Origin: CAMLHU01 sp039917855
GTDB taxonomy: Bacteria; Gemmatimonadota; Gemmatimonadetes; Gemmatimonadales; GWC2-71-9
Direction: 5' to 3'
DNA: 49,879 nt
Assembly (NCBI GenBank): GCA_039917855.1
Contig: JBDSIR010000033.1
Span: forward strand, 1-49,879
Shown here piece after piece: positions 1 to 8,955 of this stretch (positions within the stretch are counted from its first letter, which is position 1; each line of letters starts with the position of its first letter). A program made the translations under genes and the position numbers. The notes beneath the pieces are model-generated. The model was not told where the DNA came from. It saw nothing but the letters and a program-made list of their open reading frames with translations, and did no database searches.

Positions 1-1
1 C

Positions 2-1216
<1,215 letters not shown>

Positions 1217-1220
1217 CCCG

Positions 1221-2261
1221 GTGACCAAACCCGTCCGCGTTTCCGTCTTCGGCAAGACCGACCTCGGTCGCAGTCGCGACCACAACGAGGACACCTTCCT
1301 CGTGGCCGATCTGTCGACCAAGCGCGCCTCCCTCCTCCCCGAGGTCCGGGAGCACGAGGTCGGCCCCCGAGGCTCCTTCTTCATGGTGGCCGACGGGATG
1401 GGCGGCGCCGCCGCCGGCGAAGTGGCCTCCGCGATGGCCGCCGACCTGATCTACAAGCACATGAGCGATGTCTGGGCCGCCGACAGCGACGTGAGCGCCC
1501 AGCGCTTCGCCTACCGGATGAAGGAAGCGGTCGAGTTCGCCAACGGCGGCATCAACGGCTACACCCGCGATCATCCCGAAGCGCGCGGGATGGGGACCAC
1601 CGTGACCGCCGCCGGGGTCTTCGGCACCGACCTCTATCTCTGCCAGATCGGCGACTCGCGCGGCTACCTCGTACGCGCCGGCGTGGCCAGCCAGATCACC
1701 AAGGACCAGTCGCTGATGCAGCGCCTCGTCGACGCCGGCGAACTCACCGAAGCCGAGGCCGAGACCAGCGAACGGAGGAACATCATCCTCCAGGCGCTGG
1801 GACCGGAGCCGCGGGTCAAGGTCGACCTAACCCGCCAGCCGCTCCGCCGCGGCGACCTCCTGGTACTCTGCTCCGATGGGTTGTCGGGTCAGGTCAAGAA
1901 GGAAGAGATCGGCGAGCTCGCGGCCAAGCACCCCGACCTCACTGCGTTCTGCGGTGCCCTGATCGACCTCGCCAATGAACGGGGGGGCCCCGACAACATC
2001 ACCGCCATCGCCGTCCGATTCGACGGCGAGGGACTCGAGCCCCCCGACGGGCAGACCGCGGTGGGTCACCAGGTCTACCCTCTCGACGAGCACGAGAGCA
2101 CCACCGAGCCGGTGCCGGTGTACAAGGGGAGCCCCGCGCCCGAGCCGATCGCCGCCAGGAAGCCGCAGCCGGAGAGCCCGTCGAAGCGCATCGGGCTGGT
2201 GCTCCTCCTGATCGCCCTCGGCGCCGCGTTCGCGGTGTATCTCCTCACCGGTGGGGCATGA
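1221..2261 (+). CDS. PP2C-family protein phosphatase (Stp1/PrpC type) with C-terminal membrane anchor
   Basis: Metal-dependent Ser/Thr phosphatase, 346 aa. I chose the GTG at 1221, just after the kinase stop, because PP2C homology starts there (VSVFGKTDLGRSRDHNEDTF); the open frame extends upstream inside the kinase gene. Metal and phosphate motifs are intact: DHNEDTF, VADGMGGAAAGE, GMGTTV, GDSRGYL, LCSDGLSG and GGPDNIT. A Pro-rich linker leads to one terminal membrane helix (VLLLIALGAAFAVYLL), so the catalytic domain faces the cytoplasm. It overlaps the next gene by ATGA and probably reverses the upstream kinase. Confidence 0.95.
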   Translation: MTKPVRVSVFGKTDLGRSRDHNEDTFLVADLSTKRASLLPEVREHEVGPRGSFFMVADGMGGAAAGEVASAMAADLIYKHMSDVWAADSDVSAQRFAYRMKEAVEFANGGINGYTRDHPEARGMGTTVTAAGVFGTDLYLCQIGDSRGYLVRAGVASQITKDQSLMQRLVDAGELTEAEAETSERRNIILQALGPEPRVKVDLTRQPLRRGDLLVLCSDGLSGQVKKEEIGELAAKHPDLTAFCGALIDLANERGGPDNITAIAVRFDGEGLEPPDGQTAVGHQVYPLDEHESTTEPVPVYKGSPAPEPIAARKPQPESPSKRIGLVLLLIALGAAFAVYLLTGGA

Positions 2262-3619
2262 GGATCACCCTCACGATCACCAGCGGAGCCCGGAACGGCC
2301 TCTCCAAGCACTTCGACCAGGCCTACATCGGCCTCGGTCGCCATCCCCAGTCCGACCTGCAGTTCCATCCCGACCACGACCTCGACGCCTCCACCCGCCA
2401 CGCCGCCATCCTGAAGGCGGGCGAGACCTGGACCGTCCGTGACCTGGGGAGCGCCAACGGGACTTTCGTGAACAGCGAGAAGGTCACGGCCGACCGTCGG
2501 CTCCACACGGGTGACCAGATCCGCTTCGGCACCAAGGGACCGGTCGTTGCGGTCGAGGTGGCGGGCGAAGCGCCGCCGGCCGCCGCGACGCGGCTATCGG
2601 GCGCGACCGCCGCCGCATTGCCGCACAAGAGCACCACCCAGCGGATCCGGCTCGAGGTGGCCAAACAGACCCAGCACCTGCGTCGGGCGACGGTGGTGCT
2701 GTTCGGCCTGCTGATCGTGGTGGCGGGCGGGTACTTCTGGCAGAAGAGCCAGTACGAGGCGAAGCTCGCGCGCCAGCGCAGTGAGATGATCGCCCAGGTC
2801 GATTCGCTCATCGGCGCGCTCGACACCGTGAAGGTCCGCTTCACCGCGATGCAGGGGGCGCTCGACAGCGCCCAGCAGGTCACCCAGCGGCTGCGGTCCC
2901 AGATCGAAGCGGGGGGCGACCCGAAGTCGATGGCGCAGCTCCGCGGCCAGCTCAATGATGCGATCACGCATCAGCAGGGGCTCCGCGCCGCGGCCGGCCT
3001 CGACGGTGCCCGCGTCGATTCGCTCGCGGGCGACGCCGTCGCGCTGGTGATCGTGAAATTCTCCGGCGATCGGAAGTTCTCCGGCACCGCCTTCGCGGTG
3101 CGGTCCGATGCCAGCGGGGCCTATCTCATCACCAACCGGCACGTGGTGACCTCCGAACAGGGAGAGGACCCGGTCGAGATCGGGGTGATGTTCAACCACT
3201 CGAATCAGTTCTTCCGCGCGAACCTGGTCCGCAAGCACCCCAACGCCGAAGTGGACATGGCGTTGCTCCGCGTGAGCATCCGCGGCGGTGCTCCGGTGGT
3301 CCCGGGGATCAGCCCGAGGGGCGCGGTGGTCGGCAACCCGGTCGCGGCGATCGGGTTCCCGCTGGGGATCGACCTCGAGGGATTCGACGACCTCCAGGTC
3401 ACGGGGGCCGTCGCCACCCTCACCGCCGGCACCGTGTCGCGCCTGACCCCCGACGTCGTGCAGATCGACGGCTACGGCGCCACCGGTGCCAGCGGAAGTC
3501 CGATCCTTGACTCGCGCGGGATGGTGGTCGGCGTGTTGTACGGCGGGCAGGTCGGGACCGGTGGTCGGATCGTGTATGCCGAGCCGGCGAAGTACATCGC
3601 GGAGCTGCTGGGACAGTAG
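2258..3619 (+). CDS. FHA domain - membrane helix - coiled coil - trypsin-like protease fusion
   Basis: 453 aa. An FHA domain (residues 1-100; LGRHPQSD, STRHAAI and GSANGTFVN are the phosphothreonine-binding loops) is followed by a membrane helix near 144-160, a heptad-rich segment (about 162-245) and an HtrA-like S1C protease. The triad is H295 (TNRHVV), D333 (DMALLRV) and S412 (GASGSP). There is no PDZ domain. Start ATG overlaps the phosphatase stop. Inference: the cytoplasmic FHA docks the phosphorylated kinase or its substrate and may control a periplasmic protease. Its TAG stop lies inside the heptamer repeat at 3617. Confidence 0.93.
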   Translation: MRITLTITSGARNGLSKHFDQAYIGLGRHPQSDLQFHPDHDLDASTRHAAILKAGETWTVRDLGSANGTFVNSEKVTADRRLHTGDQIRFGTKGPVVAVEVAGEAPPAAATRLSGATAAALPHKSTTQRIRLEVAKQTQHLRRATVVLFGLLIVVAGGYFWQKSQYEAKLARQRSEMIAQVDSLIGALDTVKVRFTAMQGALDSAQQVTQRLRSQIEAGGDPKSMAQLRGQLNDAITHQQGLRAAAGLDGARVDSLAGDAVALVIVKFSGDRKFSGTAFAVRSDASGAYLITNRHVVTSEQGEDPVEIGVMFNHSNQFFRANLVRKHPNAEVDMALLRVSIRGGAPVVPGISPRGAVVGNPVAAIGFPLGIDLEGFDDLQVTGAVATLTAGTVSRLTPDVVQIDGYGATGASGSPILDSRGMVVGVLYGGQVGTGGRIVYAEPAKYIAELLGQ

Positions 3620-3722
3620 AGAGTCTAGAGCCTAGAGTTCAGAGGGGGGCAAAGCCGAGATCCGTCCCGATCAGGACGGATCTCTGTTCTTCACCCCTCT
3701 AGACTCTGAACTCTGGACTCTA
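3617..3722. repeat. Heptamer word palindrome between convergent genes
   Basis: The left arm (3617-3647) reads as AGAG-initial heptamers: AGAGTCT, AGAGCCT, AGAGTTC, AGAGGGG. The reverse complement of the right arm (3694-3722) is AGAGTCC, AGAGTTC, AGAGTCT, AGAGGGG. Arms face each other around a central hairpin. The TAG stop of the FHA-protease is the first word, and the symporter's TGA abuts the other arm. Confidence 0.85.
3657..3684. terminator. Bidirectional intrinsic-type terminator
   Basis: Perfect 11-bp stem GAGATCCGTCC / GGACGGATCTC with a 6-nt loop, followed on the + strand by TGTTCTT. It sits between the convergent ends at 3619 and 3726, nested inside the heptamer arms. Confidence 0.75.
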
Positions 3723-3725
3723 GCT

Positions 3726-5363
3726 TCACCGCAGCAACCACCACCCGATCCCCAGCGTCCCGCCCAGGATCGCCGTCACCCAGAGGAGCCACTCCCACGC
3801 CGCCCGGGTGAGGGAGTCTGCCGGGGTGAGCCCGGTGCGGGCTCGTACTGGCCCCCAGGCCCCGGGAGGGCGCGTACGGGCATAGAACGCATCAAGGGTG
3901 GCCGCCGGCTCGGGTTTGGTCAGCAGGAGCACCGGCAGCCAGCAGGCCATCGCGCCGAAGGTCGTGAAGGCGAGCTTGGTGCCGAAGGGGAGGGTGCGGA
4001 GCTCGGGGACGAGGGTTGCAACGGCCGCCAGCACCATCCCCGCGATCATCGCGGTGATCTCGGCCCAGGCATTGATCCGCCACCAGAACCACCGCAGCAG
4101 GAGCAGCGCCCCCGTGCCGGTCCCTACCAGCACCAGCAGGCGGAACATCTGCCCCACGCTGTCCATCGCGAAGGAGAGCGCCGCGGCCAGCACCGTGATC
4201 CCGATCGAGGTCCATCGCGCGGCCCGCAGGAGCTTCTTCTCGTCGGTGACACCAGCGAAGCGCCCGTACAGGTCGTGCACGACGTAGCTCGCCCCCCAAT
4301 TCACCTGCGTCGAGACAGTGCTCATGAAAGCGGCCAGGAGGCTCGCGAAGACCAGCCCCAGCATTCCGCTGGGCAAGTAGCGCAGCATCAGCATCGGGTA
4401 GGCGAGCTCAGGATCGGCAAGCCCCGGAAGCACGATCAAGGCGGCCAGCCCCACCAGCACCCAGGGCCAGGTGCGCACCACGTAGTTCAGGATGTTGAAC
4501 GCGTGGGCCGCCTTGGTCGCCTCCCGCTCGCTCGAGGTGGCGGAGAGCCGCTGCACGAACATCCCGCCGCCGTCCGAATTCTTGAACGCCCACCACTGGA
4601 TCCCGATGTAGCCGAGGAAGGTGCCGAGCGGCACCATCGCGTCGGATCCGAGGGGAACGAGGTCGAGTCGCGCCCCCTGCCCCGAGGCGCGGAGCGTGGC
4701 GGTGAGCTGACCGAGTCCGCCGACCTCCTGCACCGCGTAGGCCGCGACGACAAAGGCGCCCGCCATCGCGAGGATGTACTGGAGGAAGTCGGTCGCGATC
4801 ACGCCCCAGAGTCCCGACACCGTGGTGTAGGCGAGGGTGATGCCGACGACGGTGACGACGGCCCAGAGCTGCGGATCGCCCGGCAACCAGGTGAGCCCAT
4901 CGAGCAGTCCGAGCGCGACGATCACTTTCCGCATCGCGAGCATGCCGTAGCCGATGCCGAGGCAATTGAGCGGGACGGCGAAGAGGAAGGCGCGGGTGCC
5001 GCGGAGGAGGGCGGCGGGGCGACCGGAGTAGCGGAGTTCGGTGAGTTCGGCATCGGTGAGCACCGCGGCGCGGCGCCAGAGCCGGGCGATGAGCACCGCG
5101 AGGAGGACGTGGGCGAATGCGAAGCTCCACCACTCCCAATTGCCCGCGACCCCGGCCCGCGCGACCAGCCCCGCCACGTAGAGCGGGGTGTCGACATTGA
5201 AGGTGGTGGCAGCCATCGAAGTGGCGGCGAGCCACCACGGCACCGCGCGTCCCCCGACGAAGAACTCCACCATCGATCCCGACCCCCGGCGCGCGAGCGC
5301 GAGGCCGAGGGCCATCGAGCCGACGAGGTACCCGACCACCACCGCCCAGTCGAAGCGGCTCAC
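3726..5363 (-). CDS. Sodium:solute symporter (SSS family)
   Basis: Polytopic inner-membrane Na+-coupled transporter, 545 aa, with about 13 predicted helices and the SSS look: N-terminal YLVGSMALGLALARR, GGRAVPWWLAATSMAATTFN and a mid-protein GGMFVQRLSA segment. I prefer the GTG at 5363 because it overlaps the nagZ stop as GTGA, like the other joints in this operon; a GTG at 5381 is the alternative. As the last gene of murQ-anmK-nagZ it probably imports a cell-wall sugar or muropeptide-derived substrate (inference; substrate unknown). Confidence 0.92.
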   Translation of the reverse strand: MSRFDWAVVVGYLVGSMALGLALARRGSGSMVEFFVGGRAVPWWLAATSMAATTFNVDTPLYVAGLVARAGVAGNWEWWSFAFAHVLLAVLIARLWRRAAVLTDAELTELRYSGRPAALLRGTRAFLFAVPLNCLGIGYGMLAMRKVIVALGLLDGLTWLPGDPQLWAVVTVVGITLAYTTVSGLWGVIATDFLQYILAMAGAFVVAAYAVQEVGGLGQLTATLRASGQGARLDLVPLGSDAMVPLGTFLGYIGIQWWAFKNSDGGGMFVQRLSATSSEREATKAAHAFNILNYVVRTWPWVLVGLAALIVLPGLADPELAYPMLMLRYLPSGMLGLVFASLLAAFMSTVSTQVNWGASYVVHDLYGRFAGVTDEKKLLRAARWTSIGITVLAAALSFAMDSVGQMFRLLVLVGTGTGALLLLRWFWWRINAWAEITAMIAGMVLAAVATLVPELRTLPFGTKLAFTTFGAMACWLPVLLLTKPEPAATLDAFYARTRPPGAWGPVRARTGLTPADSLTRAAWEWLLWVTAILGGTLGIGWWLLR

Positions 5364-6853
5364 TGGCGAGCGCGGAGCCACCGGGCCACCGCATCCTGCA
5401 TCAGCTTCTGGCGGTGCCAGGCGATCAGGACGGGGCGATCTCCGGGGAGCTCCTTGAGCAGTCTCGGATGGCCGAACAGCACGACCAGGTCGGCCTTGGG
5501 CGCGAGATTGGCGAGTCGGGCGCGGTTCTCGGCACTGAAGCCAGCGCGCCCTTTCGACGCTCGAGGCTCAGCGAATGCCGCCAACAACCGAAAGGCCGGA
5601 TGCGGATGGGGATGCGGATGCGTGATGTTCAATGGGGCCGCATCCGCAGACGCATCCGTATCCGCATCCATCCGTTCCAGCGCTTTGGCCGCACGCAACG
5701 CATCGGTCAGATGGCTGTTCGGACTCGCGGGCCACTTGCCGCCAAGATCGTCATCCACGACCTCGACCTCGATCATCCCGATCGGTCCCTTCACCTCGCC
5801 GCGTCGAAGTCCGGCGGCCAGAAGCGCATCGGCGACCCCGTCGGCGGTGTAGAGGTCGGACACCTCGGAATGGATGCGCGCGTGGACCTCCCGGACCGCG
5901 TGCGCGTAGCGTTCGAGCGACTCCCGGATGCGCGGTCCCTCCACCGTGAGCTGTTCGGCCGCCACCAGCGCGGCGACGGTCGCCTCGAGGTCGGTGGGAT
6001 AGCAGAGCAGGTCGCACCCGGCGGCGATCGCGGCGAGCGCCACCTTTCCCGGCTCCTCGGCCCCGGCCCCATGCATCAACAGCGCATCGGTCGCGATGAG
6101 CCCCTCGAAGCCGACGGCGCGGAGCCGTTCGAGGATGGGGGCGGAGAAGGTGGCGGCGCACCCCGAAGGATCGAGCGCCGGATAGGCGACGTGCGCGGTC
6201 ATCACGGAGTCGACTCCGGCCTTGATCGCCGCGCGGAAGGGTGCCTCGTCCTGATCGCGGAGCAGCTGCGCCGGTGCCTCGACGACGGGGAGCGTATCGT
6301 GCGAGTCGGCCGTCGTGCGTCCGTGCCCGGGCCAGTGTTTGGCGCAGGTGAGGACGCCACCCGCGCGGGCGCCGGCGATCCACGCCGCCACTGCCTCCCC
6401 GACTCCTTCGGCCTCTCCGCCGAACGCGCGGGTCTGCACGATCGGATTCTTCGGCTCGAGGTCGAGGTCGCAGACCGGGGCCATCACCCAATTGAGGCCG
6501 ACCGCGTGCGCCTCCCGCGCGGTGTGCCACCCGGCCCAGCGCAGCAGCGCCGGATCGCCCAGGCTCGCGAGCGCGGCGGGAGGCGGCAGTTCCGAGCAGC
6601 CTGCCACCTGCTGGCCCGCCCCCCGCTCGAGGTCGCTGGCCCAGAGGAGGGGGCGTCCCGCCCGCGCCGTGGCGTCGATGATGAGCGCGCGTAACGTGCG
6701 GGCGGGAACGCCGCGCCCGCCCTGGATGGCGTTCAGGCCGAAAACGATGAAGCCGCCGACCCCGAGCGCGAGCGCGCGGTCAACGGCCTGATGATCGAAG
6801 CCCTGCTCCGGATCCCATCGGAGCGCGGGGAGGACCAGGCGGGCCGCGGTCAC
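5360..6853 (-). CDS. nagZ: Glycoside hydrolase family 3 beta-N-acetylhexosaminidase (NagZ-like)
   Basis: Removes GlcNAc from muropeptides or GlcNAc-anhydroMurNAc in murein recycling. 497 aa. Seen: KHWPGHG (172-178), DSHDTLPVV with the D-H general acid pair (183/185), and the putative nucleophile Asp256 in GLIATDALLM. No signal peptide, so cytoplasmic. Residues about 393-419 are a low-complexity insert (Asp/Ala and His-Pro repeats) encoded by a GGATGC hexamer palindrome at 5597-5674. The C-terminal part after it is not typical of short NagZ and resembles the accessory domain of longer GH3 enzymes. Overlaps anmK by GTGA. Confidence 0.92.
   Translation of the reverse strand: MTAARLVLPALRWDPEQGFDHQAVDRALALGVGGFIVFGLNAIQGGRGVPARTLRALIIDATARAGRPLLWASDLERGAGQQVAGCSELPPPAALASLGDPALLRWAGWHTAREAHAVGLNWVMAPVCDLDLEPKNPIVQTRAFGGEAEGVGEAVAAWIAGARAGGVLTCAKHWPGHGRTTADSHDTLPVVEAPAQLLRDQDEAPFRAAIKAGVDSVMTAHVAYPALDPSGCAATFSAPILERLRAVGFEGLIATDALLMHGAGAEEPGKVALAAIAAGCDLLCYPTDLEATVAALVAAEQLTVEGPRIRESLERYAHAVREVHARIHSEVSDLYTADGVADALLAAGLRRGEVKGPIGMIEVEVVDDDLGGKWPASPNSHLTDALRAAKALERMDADTDASADAAPLNITHPHPHPHPAFRLLAAFAEPRASKGRAGFSAENRARLANLAPKADLVVLFGHPRLLKELPGDRPVLIAWHRQKLMQDAVARWLRARQ
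5597..5674. repeat. Hexamer word palindrome inside nagZ
   Basis: The + strand reads GATGCG, GATGGG, GATGCG, GATGCG (5597-5622), a 16-nt loop, then the inverted series CGCATCC, CAGACG, CATCCG, TATCCG, CATCC to 5674. The 6-nt period keeps the reading frame, giving a DADTDASADA-type stretch and a His-Pro repeat in the protein. Confidence 0.85.
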
Positions 6854-7968
6854 GGGCCCGAGATGGCTCCCAGCACACGCGGCCCGCGCGCGCCGGTAGC
6901 GCCGGGAAGATTGCCGGGCTGTCCGTGCAGCGTGAGGTAGGCGAGGAGGGCGAAGGCCGCCGCCTCTTTCGCGTCGCCGTCGAAGAAGAGCTCGTCGAAC
7001 CGGCGCAACGTCACTCCCTCCCGGTGGACCTCGAGTGAGCGACCCAGCGCCTTCCAGAGCCCCGGATGCCTGGTGCCGCCGCCGCTCGCGACCACTTCCG
7101 GCGCGTCCGGGACCCAGGTCGCGATGGCGTGCGCGATCGAGCGGGCGGTGAGTTCGACCGCCGTGGCCACCGCGTCGGCCCCGGGCAGGCGCTCGTACAG
7201 ACGCTCGGCGTAATCCTGGCCGAAATGCTCGCGCCCGGTGGTCTTGGGAGGGGCCAGGTGGAAATACGCTTCGGCGAGGAGCTCGCTCACGACCTTCGGG
7301 TCGACCTTCCCTTGGGCGGAGATCTTCCCGTCGCGATCATAGGGCAGCTCGGGCTGGATCATCCGCGCGACCGCGTCGATCACCGCCACACCCGGGCCGG
7401 TGTCGAAGGCGAACGCCCCTTCGTACTGACCGCGGCGCACCACGTAGGTCAGGTTCGCCATCCCGCCGATGTTGAGGAGGACTCGAGGATGGTCGGCGGC
7501 GCCGAAGAGCTCGACATCGGCGAGCGGGACGAGCGGGGCCCCCTGCCCGCCGGCGGCCACGTCGCTCGCCCGGAATCCGGACACGACCTTGGCGCCGAAC
7601 CGCTCCACCAGCACCGCGGGTTCGCCCAGCTGCCAGCTCACCACGGTCGGCTCGTGCCAGAGCGTCTGTCCCGGAAAGCTGATGCCGGCGAGATCGGTCG
7701 CCTTGACGCGGGTCTGCGCCAGCAGCCGCTCGATCGCCTCCCCGGCCCACTCCGCGAGACGGACGTGGAGCCGCGCGTAGTCGCGCGGCGTCGCCTCGCC
7801 CTCGAGTGCGCGCAGCAGCTCCTCGCGCTGCTCGGTGGTGTAGCGCCGATGCACGAAGCCGACCAGTTCGGCCTCGGTGGCACTGTTCAGCCGGACGAGT
7901 GCGGCATCCATCCCATCGAGGGAGGTACCGCTCATCAGGCCGACGACGAGCGCGGGACGTCCTGTCAT
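6850..7968 (-). CDS. anmK: Anhydro-N-acetylmuramic acid kinase
   Basis: Hydrolyses and phosphorylates anhydroMurNAc to MurNAc-6-phosphate using ATP; the product is the substrate of MurQ, encoded just upstream. 372 aa, normal for the family. Seen: N-terminal GLMSGTSLDGMDAALV, FPGQTLWHEP, NIGGMANLTY, FDTGPGVAVID and the late ASGGGTRHP. Cytoplasmic. It overlaps both neighbours by 4 nt, so it is translationally coupled within the murein recycling operon. Confidence 0.97.
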   Translation of the reverse strand: MTGRPALVVGLMSGTSLDGMDAALVRLNSATEAELVGFVHRRYTTEQREELLRALEGEATPRDYARLHVRLAEWAGEAIERLLAQTRVKATDLAGISFPGQTLWHEPTVVSWQLGEPAVLVERFGAKVVSGFRASDVAAGGQGAPLVPLADVELFGAADHPRVLLNIGGMANLTYVVRRGQYEGAFAFDTGPGVAVIDAVARMIQPELPYDRDGKISAQGKVDPKVVSELLAEAYFHLAPPKTTGREHFGQDYAERLYERLPGADAVATAVELTARSIAHAIATWVPDAPEVVASGGGTRHPGLWKALGRSLEVHREGVTLRRFDELFFDGDAKEAAAFALLAYLTLHGQPGNLPGATGARGPRVLGAISGP

Positions 7969-8897
7969 CCGGTCACCTCGGGTGGAGCGCCCACGATCGA
8001 GCGGAGGCTGCCGCCGTGGGCGGCGAGGAGCTTCTCGGCTTCTTCGCGGGGCAAGCCCCGCCGCAACGAGACGATCGCGACCTTCACGGAACCCCCGGAG
8101 GCCTCGAGGGCGGCCTTGGCCTGAGCACGGTCGACCCCGGTCGCTTCCATCAGGATCCGCTGGCTCCGGTCCACCAGCTTGCTGTTGGTGGCGGTGAGGT
8201 CGACCATGAGGTTGCCCCAGGTCTTGCCGATCCGCACCATCGCGCCGGTGGAGATGATGTTGAGCGCCAGCTTGGTGGCGGTGCCCGCCTTCATCCGGGT
8301 GGAGCCGGTCAGCACTTCGGGCCCCGTCAGGAGGGTTATGCAGACGTCGCAGGTATCGCGGAGGAGCTGGGGCGGCTCGGAGCAGGAGAGAAAGACCGAC
8401 TTGGCCCCGAGGGCCTGCGCGCGGCCGAGGGCACCGCGGACAAAGGGAGTGGTGCCGCTTGCCGCGATCCCGATCACAACGTCGTTCGGACCGACCTGGT
8501 GCCCGTCGAGGATGGCGATCCCCGCGTTCACGTCATCCTCGGCCCCCTCGACCGGCCGGAGCAGCGCCGGAGCACCGCCCGCGATGATGCCAATGACCAT
8601 TCCGGGCGGCACCGAGAAGGTCGGCACGCACTCGGCGGCGTCGAGCACACCGAGACGGCCGCTGGTGCCGGCGCCGAGGTAGAGGAGGCGGCCCCCGGCT
8701 CGGAAGGCCTTCTCGGTCAGGTCGATCACCCGAGCGAGCTCCTCGCGAGCGCGCGCCACGGCGGCAGCCACGGTCGCGTCCTCGGCGTTGATCAGGTCGA
8801 CCAGCTCGAGGCTCGAGCAGGCGTCCAGATCGTGCGAACGAGGATTCCGGCGTTCGGTGAGCCGGGGATCGAGGAAGGCAGGTGTCTCTGGGGGCAC
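7965..8897 (-). CDS. murQ: N-acetylmuramic acid 6-phosphate etherase
   Basis: Cleaves the lactyl ether of MurNAc-6-phosphate to GlcNAc-6-phosphate and D-lactate. 310 aa. SIS domain with GAGTSGRLGVLDAAE, plus the family signature GSTRMKAGTATKLALN and a C-terminal helical domain. Start is GTG at 8897, the only reasonable start after the intergenic gap. No SD is visible; instead a TAACTT box ends 9 nt upstream. First gene of murQ-anmK-nagZ-symporter. Confidence 0.97.
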   Translation of the reverse strand: MPPETPAFLDPRLTERRNPRSHDLDACSSLELVDLINAEDATVAAAVARAREELARVIDLTEKAFRAGGRLLYLGAGTSGRLGVLDAAECVPTFSVPPGMVIGIIAGGAPALLRPVEGAEDDVNAGIAILDGHQVGPNDVVIGIAASGTTPFVRGALGRAQALGAKSVFLSCSEPPQLLRDTCDVCITLLTGPEVLTGSTRMKAGTATKLALNIISTGAMVRIGKTWGNLMVDLTATNSKLVDRSQRILMEATGVDRAQAKAALEASGGSVKVAIVSLRRGLPREEAEKLLAAHGGSLRSIVGAPPEVTG

Positions 8898-8906
8898 GGT
8901 CGCGTT

Positions 8907-8912
8907 AAGTTA
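8907..8912 (-). promoter_or_regulatory. -10-like box of murQ (leaderless candidate)
   Basis: TAACTT on the minus strand, 9 nt before the murQ GTG, with no SD between. No convincing -35. One of a set of similarly placed boxes in this window. Confidence 0.4.
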
Positions 8913-8955
8913 GCGTCTCCCCCTTCACAGCGCATCTCTGCCCCGGGAAGCTCCG

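Noticed and set aside
4275..5852. 525-codon + strand open frame over the symporter and nagZ
   Set aside because: Antisense to two well-supported genes; Arg/His/Gly-rich composition typical of GC-rich shadow frames.
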